A stretch of 64,000 nucleotides of DNA from Phlegmacium glaucopus (GCA_015039465.1 MU130702.1:456861-520860), one strand, 5' to 3'; counted from the stretch's first letter, positions 12,742 through 25,094 are shown. Translations and numbers: made by a program. The notes: generated by a model from the sequence alone, not told the origin.

Positions 12742-13991
12742 ATGCATCGTGTCTCTCGTGGTCGACCGCAGTCTAACTCGTCTGCTCACTCTCAAGACAG
12801 TTTACATATTGCCGAACAGAATACTGATGATGTACCTTCATCCCCTTGTTCAGACTCATCCGTCGATGACGACGAAATGAACTGTCGCATAAAACCATTC
12901 TGGCCTAAATATCAGGCCACTTTTAAACAACGAGGTTTTCAATTAGAGACCTTCAAGGACGTTAAGTTGTTTTACAATCAAATGAGCCAAAACGCACCGA
13001 GCAACTGTCTTGATTCTCAAAAAAACTTCCATCAAGATATTCAGGACGATGATTCTTTATGTCCGGATGCCGGTCTGGTATGTTATCTGCATGCTGCTAC
13101 AGTTCAATCTTGACTTCACCACCTGCTGATCCCAGCCTGATAACCTATTCCGAGGCAAACGAATTTCTGATGCTAAGAGAGTCATGGTTAAAGCCGTACA
13201 TCCCGGTAGCCGTGAATTCGATGTTATTTGTACGCTGTCTCGACCTCCCCTGAGAGGTGACCCAATGAATCACACCATCCGTGAGTCATTTCTCCTTCCG
13301 CAGTACGTGGTGAGACTCATTCCATGGGTTTCACAGCTGTGCTAGATCTCTTTGAGATATCCAAAGACAGCATCGCCTTCATTGTGATGGAAGAATGGTC
13401 ATCACAGTTGATTACTAGCACAAGGCCGTGTTGCTTAAAGAGCTTTCTCGCAGCGCTTCGCCAATGCATCGAGGTGAGCTATCCAGTTATCTCTTGGTAA
13501 TATGATCACCAATACATCGATGTAGCATGCCGCATTTATGCATAATCATCACATTGCCCATCTGGATATCTCATTAACAAACCTCTTAACGGACTACAAG
13601 GGACACTATGCCTATATTGATTATGAGCTTAGTCGGCGGTTCAAGTCTACTGCTCTTACACATCTCATCTGCAATTATCGAGGTACGGAGATGCCGCCGG
13701 AGTCTGGAAAGGATACGCCTGTAGATCCTTACAAAGTGGATGTATGGGCCTTAGCTGTGCTAGTTTTGCGTTCTTGTAAAGTCTGTCTTCCGGCGATCTT
13801 ATCCTTGTCGTTGCTCATCCACCTCTGCACAGCTTACGGGTTATTGGGTTCCCCAGCTCATGTCTATTATCAAACCCATGCTTGACGAAGACCCCTCTCA
13901 ACGACCCACGTCTTTCGCTGTCTTGCAAGATTTTGATAAGCTAGTGGTAGCCCTTGGTGAAACAGAAACCAATGGGAGTTGTTACAATTGA
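12742..13991 (+). CDS. Degenerate protein-kinase-like protein of mushroom type
   Basis: Resembles the expanded kinase-like (PKL) families of Agaricomycetes. Exon 1 is 12742-13077. Further exons follow GTATGT, GTGAGT, GTGAGC and GTCTGT donors, and the frame ends at TGA 13989-13991. A candidate ATP-binding lysine sits in RVMVKAVHPGSREFDVI. The catalytic loop reads HLDISLTNLL, keeping Asp and Asn. The metal-binding DFG is replaced by DYE in YIDYELSRRF, and no glycine-rich loop is recognisable. The C-lobe is short (YKVDVWALAVLVLRSCK, then WVPQLMSIIKPMLDEDPSQRP). The DPSQRP segment is the usual kinase end, so the domain is complete but compact. It could be an active atypical kinase or a pseudokinase; sequence alone does not decide. 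The N-terminal 60 residues are serine/aspartate-rich. Confidence 0.8.
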
Positions 13992-14047
13992 TTAGTACAT
14001 TAGATAAATACATTAGCTGACACTGTATAACATGTCCATCAACCAGC

Positions 14048-15264
14048 TTAGGGGCACAATGAATCTTCTTCCAGCTTCTTCCGCTTTCTCTGGAGATAGC
14101 GAGACCGGGCGTTTTCAATGTCGTCATCGTTGTTTCGCTTTGCAACTATTCGCTGCATGGCTTTATCGGCGGCATCTTGTCTCTCCTGCACTGTCCTTTG
14201 TTGCTCAGTTTCAAGCTGCTGCTGAATCTCTCTTGCTCTGCGCTCATTTATCTCCCTTCGACTGGCAGCGGTCCCAACAGCCCGGTGAGTTTGGAGTGAA
14301 TGTGAATTGTCGGGACTTGGATTATTAGCGGAAGAACGGATGCCTGCAAACCGTGTATTTGGGAGTGATAGGTTTAAACCAGCGGATAACAGCTCTCGCT
14401 TATCGACAATTTGATTGTCGTCGTTCAACTCCACATCCTTGCCCTCTTCTCGTGCCAACCGTGCCAGTTCAGCATCCGGTATTGACGAGAGTTGTGGGGG
14501 TTTGACAATGGTGAGATTGACACTGGGACCTTGAGGTCCTATCACACGTTTGTCTGTGGCTGCAACAGTAGCTTCATGCTTCTGCTCTGATTCTTCCAGT
14601 AGTTGACGATAAAAGTGCGTCATTCCGGTGGAGGAACGCCCTTGCTTTTTTCTCAACTCTACGTAAAAGATCAGAGACGACAACGAGGACCAAGTGCGAA
14701 ATACACACCTTCTCTCTTATTCTCTTCTTCCTCCGCTTTTCTCACCTCTTCCATCTGATCTCGATAAGCCTGTGTCACGAACGACTCCTTGTCCTTGAAT
14801 TGATCCCCTTCAGCCTCACGTTCAAGTTGCATCATTTTCTCTTCTGCACGAAGATGGTCTAATTTTCGGGTGGCTGCTGAAGTGAGTAGATTATGTATAT
14901 ATTTCGGCTAAAAAGTGATGAGTCGAGCAGGCAGGCGTAGACACGGCACCGACGCTACCTTTCTGGCACCTGCGTCCGCATCTTTTTTTGCCTGTTGCCG
15001 TTGCTTAGCTTCTTGCATCTTGTCCCAGACCTCGTCATATTCAAATACAGTTTCGTCGACACGCTTTTCAGCCTCCATCCGCCTCCTCATAGCTTGGGAC
15101 GAGTGCGCATTATGAGCCAAAGGTTCTGTCTTATCCTGGGATTTTCCTAGTAGTCCGTTATGTTCCGTGTCTCCATCATCCGCCAAAGAGAATGCTGAAG
15201 GCCGTTTAATGGGTGGTGGAGGTTGTACCACTTTTGGTTTGTTCAAAGAGATCGAGAGCTTCAT
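14048..15264 (-). CDS. NSRP1: NSRP1-like nuclear speckle splicing regulator (DUF2040)
   Basis: Homologue of CCDC55/NSRP1, a coiled-coil protein of nuclear speckles linked to alternative splicing (family knowledge). Three exons, read from ATG 15264-15262. The N-terminus MKLSISLNKPKVVQPPPPIK and FALADD-type segment (FSLADDGDTEHNGLLG) lead into a charged coiled coil with the family signature VFEYDEVWDKMQEAKQ. The middle exon gives PKYIHNLLTSAATRKLDHLR and AEGDQFKDKESFVTQAYRDQ. The last exon is rich in Arg/Glu/Gln and ends in the basic stretch RYLQRKRKKLEE before TAA at 14050-14048. It is convergent with the kinase-like gene (56 bases between stops) and divergent from MTR3 (75 bases between starts). 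Confidence 0.88.
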
Positions 15265-15339
15265 GAGTTACAATCTGAATTTCTCACGGAATACGGTAGC
15301 AGGCGTCGGAGTTTGAAACTAACCTACAACTTGACCGCT

Positions 15340-16393
15340 ATGCAGGCTAGTGTCTTCGACCGAAGAAGGATTAACGGACCAGAAGAAAGTTTTGCTCCCT
15401 GTTTTGACGAAGACGCACTATCTTCCTGGTCACCAGGCAAAGCACGGCAGAACAGGGCTCCTTCAGATACCAGGCCCATCTGTTAGTTGAGCAAATCCAA
15501 TCACATTCAGGCTTGACATAAAATTTGGGCTATTTTTGTAGTTCTCCAACCAGGGCTTATTACTCAGGCTAGTGGCTCTGCTTACATCGAGACAGAACGA
15601 ACCAAAATTGCCTGTGCCATGTGTGTTTATCCTTCATCATGTTTGAGCAGGTACTATAAGTCATATCAGCTACGGTCCTCGCCAATCCAAAGGTGCTGCA
15701 TTTCACGAAAAAGGTCGTTTAAACGTGGAAGTGAAATTTGCACCGTACTCATGCGAAAAGCGTAGAGCGCCGATGCGTGTAACTCTCTTAGCTGCGTTTC
15801 TGATTTTATTGAAGCATCTTATGCGACGAAATCCAGGATGCAGAAGATAGATCCATAGCGATGGCTGTGCATCAAGCAATCGTTCCTTCTGTACGCTTGG
15901 AAACGTTTCCAAAGTCCACGATTGATATCTTTATCACTGTCATCGAAACAGATGGGATAGAAGGTTGTATGGCGGCAGGAGCTATAGCAGCAAGTACCGC
16001 TTTAGCAGATGCAGGGATTGAAATAATTGGCCTGGTTGTATCGTGCTCAGCGGTATGTTGGCATTATATAGATCGTTATTTTGGCGACTAATTTGACCTT
16101 CCTAGGCTATCATCGGTAAAGAAACATGGCTCGATCCATCGCTTGAAGAAGCGTACTCAGCCTCTGGAACCTTGGTGTTTTCATGTATGCCAGCCTTGAC
16201 GAGTATGACAAGTGTATGGCAAACAGGTCGTATATCGCCAAAGGAAGCCCTGACTGTGAGTAATTTTGTGCAGATATTGCAAGGTTGACAATCATTGTCT
16301 GATCCATAGAGTCTTCATGCTTGCCAAACTCGATGTAATGATATACATGTGGTTATAGCACAAGCTCTGAATGATTGTTACGGAAAAAAATAG
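15340..16393 (+). CDS. MTR3: Exosome RNase PH-like subunit Mtr3 (EXOSC6)
   Basis: Structural subunit of the nine-subunit RNA exosome ring, which processes and degrades RNA in nucleus and cytoplasm. Six exons are inferred. The start MQASVFDRRRINGPEESF at 15340 matches the family start. Later exons give FLQPGLITQASGSAYIETER, YGPRQSKGAAFHEKGRLNVE, FAPYSCEKRRAPMR, DAEDRSIAMAVHQAI, FPKSTIDIFI and GAIAASTALADAGIEI, then SGTLVFSCMPALTSMTSVWQTG. The last exon ends in VVIAQALNDCYGKK with stop 16391-16393. RNase PH core features are clear. Eukaryotic ring subunits of this type are normally catalytically inactive. A small distance from the divergent NSRP1-like gene implies a shared control region. Confidence 0.92.
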
Positions 16394-16531
16394 ATAACAA
16401 GTTATTTTTTATTTGGCATTGCTCATTGTGCATAACAATGATGGCAGCACCTATGTTCCGTCAGCTATATATAAGTACTCTAACCCCGCACTGTACATAG
16501 TACTTACTGTACAGTACACGTCGCGATATCC
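16394..16531. promoter_or_regulatory. Permease promoter with TATA box and GTAC palindrome
   Basis: Contains TATATATAAG from 16466, about 66 bases before the permease ATG, and a perfect 12-base palindrome TACTGTACAGTA at 16505-16516 with further GTAC-containing copies close by (near 16492 and 16500). The palindrome could bind a dimeric factor or be part of the leader. Function is not known. Confidence 0.4.
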
Positions 16532-19125
16532 ATGTCTACAAGTTTGAATGCGAGGGACGAGTATGTCGCTCTCAAAAGCTATCCACCGTCATCTCCTCTC
16601 TCACGACATTCGCACGATTCTGACGATTCCTTACGTGCGCTCGAGGTTTCTGAGGGCCCCGCTACTAATCCTCAAAGAATTGGACGGTAAATACCTCTTC
16701 TTTTCCCATCTGGACGCTGGTCCTAAATCTTTCGAAAGCGGCAGGTCGTATTCTGTTGCAGGATTCAATTTTCAACGTGATTTGGTACGTTGACAGGGAT
16801 CCAACTATTGTCCAAACTCAATATGCTGTCAAATCTATAGTTACCTCTCAGCGCAAGCGTGACTGACCCAGGGACTCTGAATGGCGAGGGACACGAGAAG
16901 AGCATAGGACTTATCAATGGTAAACCATGAGCTACTGTCCGTTTCGAGTCACGTTACAAAGTAAATTCCAACATAGGCATTGCATTGGTTGTGGGATTGC
17001 AGGTATGTAAAATGTAAATGGGGCTTATATTTGAACTTTGCTAATGACTAGTCCCTCGATTGAAGATTGGCTCAGGCATATTGTACGAATTTCATCCACT
17101 ACCGTGTGAGTCTACAGTTACTCAATGTAATTCTACCACAGTTCTTCTCCCGGGGTTGTCGTAGCGAACACGAACAGTGTAGGTGCCAGTCTGATGGTAT
17201 GGGTTGCGTCTGGTATATTGGCGTGGACTGGTGCAAGTAGTTTTGCTGAACTTGGTTCCGCGATTCCGCAAAATGGAGGGGCTCAGGCTTATCTGTCATA
17301 TGCATATGGCCCTCTAGTTTCCTATCTATTCGCCTGGACTGCTATTATTGCCCTAAAACCAGGTGAGGGCTATCGCATTGCGGTTATCATGTATTAATGC
17401 GAGAACTACCCAGGTAGCAACGCTGTCATTAGCCTCATATTCGCGGAATATCTCAACAGAATATTTTGGCATAGTACCCGTGCTGAGGTATCACCGGATG
17501 ACATTCCTCAATGGGCTATCAAACTTACCGCAGCAGGAGCAGTTGTGGTGGTAACTATTCTCTGTGTTGCTGCCCGAAAATTGGGGCCACGAGTGGCTGT
17601 AGTCTTCACAACGGTGAAGGTAGCTATTTCGTGTCACTCGATGCTCATTATTCTCATTGAAGATACAAGATTACCTGCCTTGTAGGTTGCTGTTCCATGC
17701 GCTTAGGACGCGCGATGAAATTCATTTAACACCACAGGTCCTCGTAACTGTGTTCGGAATTGTTCGACTTGCCACGGGAAAAGCCTCGAGCTCATTTCGA
17801 CAACCACTGTTTAGTGGTTCAAGCACAAGCCCGTCATCATATGCATTAGCACTATACTCTGGATTGTGGGCGTTCGATGGTTGGGATCAGGCCAATTATG
17901 TTGGCGGTGAAATCAGTAAACCCGAAAAAAATATACCCCGCGCCATACACTCCAGCATGATTATTGTTACAGTTCGTTTTTTTATATTTATTCAAAACAT
18001 CAGCAAATCGACATTTCCATAGCTGCTATTTTTACTGGCTAACCTGTCATACTTTGTGGTTCTGGACAAGGTGCGCCTCTCGTTCCTTCGCCAAATCATC
18101 ATCTTATATTGTACATAGAACCTCGTTGGTCTGAGCAACACAGTCGCCATGGACTTTGGGCGTGCCCTTTTTGGTCCCATCGGAGGCAGTTTATTTGCCT
18201 TTATGGTAGCTTTCTCTTGCTTTGGCGCACTGAATGGTTAGCTTGCCTCTTCAACTTTGTCCGAACACTGTCGCATTCCGTTTTTAGGCTCCTTTTTTAC
18301 ATCTTCGCGATTGGTTTATGCGGCTGGGCGTGAACGCTACTTGCCGGCTATATTTGGCCGATTGCATACAACTCGCCAGACGCCATTGAATGCTGCTCTT
18401 CTCCAATCCGCTATTACCATTTCCTTCATCATGATTGGCAATGGGTTTAGATCTCTGATCAACTTTTCTGTCGTTGCATCTTGGGCATTTTATTTCCTAA
18501 CGGTAGAGTAGTTCGATCCTTACCACCTTTAATTTTACATTAACGACTCTCTCAAGGTTCTAGGGTTGGTAATACTTCGCATCAAAGAACCAACTCTCGA
18601 AAGGTATGTGGAACCTTTCCGATTCGTTTTGACAGTATCTAAAATACACTGCACTGTCTCCAGGCCTTACAAGACTTGGATTATTACCCCTTTGATCTTC
18701 TGTTGTGTAAAGGCCACTTTTTAACGCCCTTTCAAAGGAGAAAACTGATTTGATATTAGGTAACATTGTTTCTCCTCTGCATGCCGATTATCGCTGCTCC
18801 GAGAGAGGCTGGTGCCGTGTTAGGTGAGAAATAGAAATGAAGCTATTATATGATAGTATGCAATGCTCATCCATGCCATTGGCAGGTTTTGTACTTATTG
18901 GGATTCCCGTATACTATTTGACGCAGGCTAGAGGAGAATCTCCAGATACTTGTGAGTATCGATGACTTGAAGATTTCCTGCGGACGCTGAATACTAGGTG
19001 ATCAAGCATGGTTTTCAAGCCTCTTGGCACGATTACAAGGCCACCCACGAGCCGCGGATGGATGGCAAGCGGTGGCGACAGGTGAGGAGACGGAGGAGAC
19101 GGTTGAGATCAGAGATAGAGACTAA
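16532..19125 (+). CDS. LAT-type amino acid permease (Mup1-like)
   Basis: Membrane transporter of the APC superfamily, closest in pattern to fungal high-affinity methionine (Mup1-like) and L-type amino acid transporters; the substrate cannot be read from sequence. About ten introns. The N-terminus (MSTSLNARDEYVALKSYPPS) is cytosolic and Ser-rich. The first transmembrane signature follows as IALVVGLQIGSGI, then SSPGVVVANTNSVGASLMVW, ELGSAIPQNGGAQAYL, SNAVISLIFAEYLNRIFW, LWAFDGWDQANYVGGEISKP, RAIHSSMIIVTV, and ALFGPIGGSLFAFMVAFSCF followed by FFTSSRLVYAAGRERYLP. Toward the end come TPLNAALLQSAITI, RPYKTWIITPLIFC, LLCMPIIAAPREAGAV and FVLIGIPVYYLTQ. An acidic cytosolic tail ends at TAA 19123-19125. 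Roughly 12 membrane segments are expected. Exon borders in the middle are approximate. Confidence 0.87.
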
Positions 19126-19387
19126 TATAGAGCACTGTACGTATGACACCTAATGAACGTGATATTGCGTGGTTGTCGCGATCGCAGTCGCCGAGAGTCG
19201 CCGACGTCTTCGTTGAATCCCGCGTATCCATCTTGCTTACATACATTCACCGGGTATAAAGTAGTAGTCAGTCTGCCATAGTTGAATTGACCGCCTGAAG
19301 TCAAACCTATTAAACAACAACACTATGGTGTGTCTTTCCAGGTTCTCTTGCATTTGACCATTCCTCATTTCTTCGGAGGCCGAACAC

Positions 19388-19808
19388 ATGGAAGCTGAAC
19401 ACACGGAGGTTGAACACACATACAAATTTGACGTCAAGGTTGGGTTACAATTAGCGTAATATTTGCCTGCGATCATCTTATTGCATGTAGATGACCTGCG
19501 GTGGCTGCTCAGGAGCCATCACCCGAGTCCTCGAGAAGGCCAAGGCTGAAGGTTAGCGACCCGTCGAACCTTTGTATGATCTCATTTTAATTCATTTGTC
19601 TTGCAGGAGTATCATCTTTCACCGTTGATCTTGGCACACAAGAAGTTATTGTCAAGGGCTCTATCGCATATGAAGATGTTCTCGCCAAAATCAAGAAGAC
19701 AGGGAAAGAGGTAAAGTCTTATCTTATCCTGGATGATGTCAAATGTAGACAGAATACTACGCTAGGTTCGATCTGGGGCCACTGTCGATTAATGGAACTC
19801 TGGGGTAA
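19388..19808 (+). CDS. ATX1: Copper metallochaperone Atx1/ATOX1
   Basis: Small cytosolic copper carrier that hands Cu(I) to the Ccc2-type P-ATPase of the Golgi (family knowledge). The copper site MTCGGCSGAITRVLEKAKAE follows an intron that ends just before 19491. The next exon gives SSFTVDLGTQEVIVKGS and ends with the family motif KIKKTGKE near 19710. The lysine-rich loop and CxxC are intact. The start is chosen at ATG 19388 (MEAEHTEVEHTYKFDVK), a slightly long N-terminus made by a 15-base tandem repeat. An alternative ATG lies near 19325. After KTGKE there is a GTAAAG donor and the last exon is uncertain; a TAG acceptor near 19747 would give stop at 19806-19808, but the usual short basic tail was not recognised. 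The core is firm, the 3' end is not. Confidence 0.82.
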
Positions 19809-19882
19809 TTGGTTGTATGTAGATAGTGCCCGTTTGTGCTTGTGTACAACAATTGTGATTGCGATTCCTGATCTAAACGCCC

Positions 19883-20501
19883 ATGTCCCTTCGCCAGTCA
19901 ACGTACAGATTTACAATTCCATGTCGTAGTAGAGAGTACTGCCGCTCACAACCACTCCGTAACTTTCATGGCTCAAGGCCACGCCACGATTTGGTTGCGC
20001 CTCCACATCCCGTTTCCCATTTCCGCCCTATAATCTACGGAGACGCATCTTCGCAACCACCGCCTACATATTTGCGACACCCTTACTCGCTCTCAGAATT
20101 CACAATAGGAACAGGATCAGCTTTAGGAGACCATGAACTCCAATTTCTGCTTCAGAGGCAGCAACTGGATACATTTCATCACAGTTTTTGGTTAGATGTA
20201 CGTATTGAATATTTTTGCCTTTACAAGCCGTTAAACATCTTGCCAGAGTAACACCCGGTTCTATACTGCCAAGGAAGCAATTATTGGCAGTCTACCCTCA
20301 ACAGCAACCGCTCGCGACAAAGAGGTCGCTCTTTCTCAGTTCTACAAACAGTGGGTTTTACAAGAAAGAGAAAGGACGGAAAGTTACGCAAAAGAATGGA
20401 GGAGACGGAACTATGATTTAATCCTCCTTGAAGTTCGCGTACAATTTCACAGACTATACTCCCGTCTCGCTGCTTTTTTCGAAAGAAAAAATAAACGGTA
20501 G
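19883..20501 (+). CDS. COA8: COA8/APOPT1-family mitochondrial protein
   Basis: Family linked in animals to cytochrome c oxidase assembly in the mitochondrial matrix. Two exons separated by a GTACGT...CAG intron within FWLD|SNTRFYTAKEA. The N-terminus (MSLRQSTYRFTIPCRSREYC) is rich in Arg/Ser and lacks acidic residues, as a mitochondrial presequence. Family blocks are PPHPVSHFRPIIY, HPYSLSEF, QRQQLDTFHHSFWLD, KEVALSQFYKQWVLQERERT, SYAKEWRRRNYDLILLEVRV and a basic end FERKNKR before TAG 20499-20501. It is tandem to ATX1, also a copper-related gene, which may be chance. The stop lies 18 bases from the end of the convergent NUP133 gene, so the 3' untranslated regions must overlap. Confidence 0.86.
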
Positions 20502-20519
20502 ATACAAGCCACAATCGCC

Positions 20520-23500
20520 CTAGTTGATATTACCACCGTCACTCTCCACCAATTCCTTGATCCGAACATACACATCATCCAACTTAATCTCTCCCAGTTG
20601 GTCTTGTTCAAAGGTATAATCCGTGATCAAAGATTCCACTTGCTCAGTTGATAGCCCAGGCCAACGGGACACGATCTCTTCTTTGGAAGGGAGCATCAAA
20701 GCCTCGCCAGGAGATTTCGATGGAACCCCTGAAAAGAGTGTGAAATACAGTGCCGTCCCGCGATAACGTTCGGTTAAAGCCGCGTCCGAAACATCAGTGG
20801 TTTTTAGAATCACGGACCAGCTGATACAGGTTCAAAAGAATTGCCTAAACTCCAATAATAAGGACACATACTCATCATGGAGGTAAATCCTTCTCCAAGC
20901 GGTTGTAATGGCAGATTCCTTCCTTGCCTCGGGCAAATTCTAATAAATGATCAACATCGAAGCTAAAAATTGAGCGAAAATGTAGCCAACTTTAGCATAG
21001 TTTAAGAGATGAAGACTTGTGGCATAATCTTCTAAGGACTCTGCGTTGTCTTTCAGAGTCAAAAGATCAACGGTGTCCTCTATTGACAGGGCCTTTCCTT
21101 GCAGTAATTGTCGGAGCAAATCCTTGAAAATCTGTTGAAGAGTTAAGCCTCAATGTCGAGAATATTAATTATCGAAACTAACATGAAGGAAAGCTGTTCG
21201 TTCAACTAGCTTGGTGCCTTTGCTCCTAACGATAACCTCGATTTGACTTTCTAAAGACTGACGAACGCGGCTGGAAATTAATATGGATCGGAACTCCTCT
21301 AAAAGCCCGTCGTGCACGCTAACAAAATCAAGTTCATCATGGAAAGCTAAGAACAACCCATCAGACGCCGCAGAGGAGCAAAACCAGTGCAGGGGGTAAA
21401 TACCATCCAGAGTCGTTTCGTCCAGTTGTACATTGGAGTCTTGAGTTTGAGCAAGGTGCGCCAGTTTGCCAATGCTTAGTATCAGCTATTGCAGGTCAGT
21501 GCATAATCGGCCTCAAAGCGATTATCACTCTTACATGTCTTCCTTCTAGGTTAGTAGCGCTTTCAGCCACTTTCAAGAGTGAGGACGCCGCTGGTCCAAA
21601 CCTCCCTTGACCGAGATCATGGATCCATGAGAGCGTACTGTTAGAATTCTCCTTGAAAAATGAATCCATGTATGACGCTCGCGGAGATTCCTGGTCGAAC
21701 ATGATACGGATCTCTCCTGTCATTCATATGAGAGACATTCAAAGGTTAACATAGGGTCTCACTAACCATGTTGGATATACCACTGGAAGAGGGCTGTCGT
21801 AAAATTGTCTTTGAAGCGTTGGATGTAGGATTGTATTCGTGCAGCATGTGGATTTTCACTTGGGGGATAGACCGTATCTCTATGACATAGGGCAACAAGA
21901 GTGTCAAAATCTTGATACCGTTCTGCCAGACCATACGCAGGTTCTTCATAGCCACATCTCCCTGGAAGAACTTTTAAACACTGATGCGACGCAAATTATA
22001 CAATCTCGTACTTAATGTCTCAAGGATTTCAGGACGCAAAATATTAAATCGTTGCTGTAGCTCTTCAATGTCACGTTGTGAATCCCTTCCTGCACTGAAG
22101 AATAACAATGATCAGTGAAGTAAAAGAGTCAGACTTCATAAATAATAACTTTAAGAGCTCATCTAATCTTTCCTTGACAGACTCAAACAAGATAGCTGCC
22201 AGACCAGGAAGTTGGGCACCGGGTTCTCTGTCCGTTGCTTGGATGGAGGATCCCACAGATGTCTCCAGAACTTTAGTCGAAAGGTCGAAAAGAGAGAGCA
22301 CTGTATCGATTACGAATGGTCGACTTGTCCAAGGTTTTCTCATGGGGAGGTCAATTCCGTAAACTTCAAGATTATAGGCCCGATACTCGAGTGCAGACCG
22401 CAGAACAGTCTGTTGTGGTGTGAACACATTATGACGGAAAGTGCCAATGACAAAGAACTTACCAGAACGACACGGTTTGCTTCTGGTAATAAGTGGGGGA
22501 GATTGCTATTTGCTGCCGTTGATGAAGCATGCACAACGTCCAAAACTTTTTTGAGTAATTTGGCGATGTCGGCTACATGATAGCGGAAGAATGCTCTCAT
22601 AACATCTTCGTGGGGCCCATCTCCAATCTCTTCCATGTAACTTACGACGGCATCTTTTAATACGCTACGGGAAGCAGGGGTTCTATAAAATTTCGGTTTT
22701 GAGAATACTGTCGAGTGTCAGAAAAGGACACTCACGAAAGATGTTGATTGTAACTCAACCACAATTGACTGCAAGCATATAATTTCTCTGCGTCGGTTGC
22801 TAACTGCTGCCGACTCCCTTGTGACATCTACATAACAACATGGTGTTATATCTTCTTCGTGCAAAGTGTGATAAATAGATGCCTAACCTTTACCAGAACA
22901 GCATTTTCGTTTATGAAGCCAATTAACCAACTCAACCTCTCCTTTCGTGCAGTCATTTGGAGGGTCAAGTCATGGCTGTTATGGACGACATCTGGAGCTG
23001 GATAGAGCGGTATGACGATGTGAGCGGAAGAAAGTTGTCATGCAAACGTACCCGATCTGAGAACCGACATACTGAGCTGCTCAGCACCTTGCATTAACGC
23101 CTCTGCATTCAATTTTGGCGGAAAACTGAAACGCAAAGGATTCTAGATAAGCAGCGTGAGAAGACGTATACTTCACAGTGTTAATATCTACTCACTAAAG
23201 GAGAAGAGCCATATAGAATAGCTTGCATCATTGTAGATTTTATGAGGTTTGCGCGACCCGTCCTAGTAAAGTCAGTGATGAGCACCCCGCATCCACACTA
23301 TTAATGAGTTCATTATTCACTCTGGATTAAATGCTTGAATTATATCCAAGTCCAATTTAATTTTCATCATCGTAGTGGCTGTCAGTATTAATAGCGTATT
23401 CGTTGACAGAATAACGCCGACGCCGAGTGTTCTGTTATTATTAGATTTTAATTCGAGGCGGTCTTGATAATCTGAGCCTGTAGCGTATAGCGATGAATAG

Positions 23501-25094
23501 CTAGATATAAAGCGAATAGCTAGGCACTGACCTCGTGCACAAAGAGCAACCGCATCGCCAAACTGTACGCTTACCATGGCACCATTAAAAAAAGGATGTA
23601 TCCGTGGATGCACGGGAGGACCTGGTTGGCTCGTCTGAGAGCAACGAATAAGCAATCGATTAGTGATTAATAACGATTGTGGAAAGCTTACTGTCTGGTA
23701 AGGTACGCTTTTTACCGCTTTAACAACAAATTCTGCATCACTTCGTTCCAGCTCAACAAATGCATATAGTCGATGAAAGTCATCCATGTCTTCTTGTCCA
23801 GAATAAGATACTAGAATGACGATAACTCCGTCACTAGAGAAAGGTTCATTTTATAAACGAGGTTGGACGAAACAGCAAACGACTCACTTGAACACGGACA
23901 AGTCTGACAGTTCAAGATCCTGGCAGTCCATCAATTTGAAAGTCCTTGAAACTTCATAGGATAATAACGGAATGAGGTTGTAATCCACGACAAGTTCTTC
24001 CCAGCCTTCTGCTTTCATATTCCAGTGCTGAATATGTCCATTGGCAAGTACCCACACGTCTCGATTACCTGTGGAGGATGGCGGGGCAAGGGAAACGGCG
24101 TGAATGTGTTTTGTTCTGTCTTTGATTTCATGGGAGGCAGTGGTTGCAGAGTATAGGAATAAGGGGAAGAGGCGAGAGAATGAAGTCGACCCGACGGGTC
24201 GTGCAAAGGCGCGGAGGTTGAGGTGAGATTTTCCACTAGTCGAGGAGAGAACTAGACGGTAGAGTCGTCCAAATGATGTAGAAAGAATAAATGTTAACGC
24301 CTTCTAGTTGATGAGGATCGTTATGTGAAAATTTGTGCAACAACTTACATCTGCAGGTACGAAATTTGTGACTTCTTCGTCTTCGTCCATTTCATCTATC
24401 TGTGACGCAATAAAATTATCTCCTCCAGCTAAACCCATGCTTATGCTATCCCAAAATCGAATTTGGCCAGCGGGCGAAATCAAAATGAGACCAGGTTCGC
24501 GTGAAGGACCTTGAGGTACTAGAGCGTGGAGGGGAGGTCGCGGCGATCTATAGTCTTGAGGACATGAGAATATATAGCACGTCGGTACACCCTTGCGTGC
24601 CTTTGCATACACGCGTAAGATTGGGATCCACAAGAATTTTAAATTTCACATACTTGGGCATGCTGCCACACAAAGCAAGTTTGAACAGAGGTAACAAGGG
24701 CAAACCCAGTCAATGTATCAATTTCCCCCGAGTATAAGTCCTTGTTGAAATCTGTAGAAATAGTAAATATGGAGTTGTGGCCTATGATAGCCGCTGACGC
24801 GCCTGAAGTCCTCAAAACCTGTTTGACTTCAAGTGGCAAGTTCGCGTAGAATGACACAGTCATCTCCGCTGTTTTTGAAAAAATGGAATCGCCTGCCACT
24901 CTAGAACTAATCTCTGTTATGGTGGAACCTCGTTCATCGATATCCATTGCAGACGCGTTCGAGGCTGTATCATTGGGAAAGTGATGGGGAGTAAGGGCCT
25001 GCCGGATGATTTGAGGTCTTCTTGAGGGAGAATTTCCGCGAGTTTGTAGTCGGCTAGAGCGGCGTGGAGCAGGGGATGGAGAAAATGTAGCCAT
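20520..25094 (-). CDS. NUP133: Nucleoporin Nup133
   Basis: Scaffold subunit of the Y-shaped (Nup84/Nup107-160) complex of the nuclear pore. Starts at ATG 25094-25092 (MATFSPSPAPRRSSRLQTRG) with a basic, disordered head. It then gives the Nup133/Nup155-type beta-propeller: TVSFYANLPLEVKQVL, GFALVTSVQTCFVWQHAQ, then VPTCYIFSCPQDYRSPRPPL and LILISPAGQIRFWDSISMGL near 24400-24640. The middle is alpha-helical over about 15 exons (for example LVVDYNLIPLLSYE near 23960). The last exon carries RYRGTALYFTLFSGV, LMLPSKEEIVSRWPGLSTEQ and LDDVYVRIKELVES before the stop at 20522-20520. Both the propeller and the C-terminal helical domain fit Nup133. Exon edges in the middle were not all resolved. Confidence 0.87.

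Noticed and set aside
22108..22580. Plus-strand ORFs opposite NUP133
   Set aside because: Overlap conserved helical exons of NUP133 on the minus strand and show no independent features.
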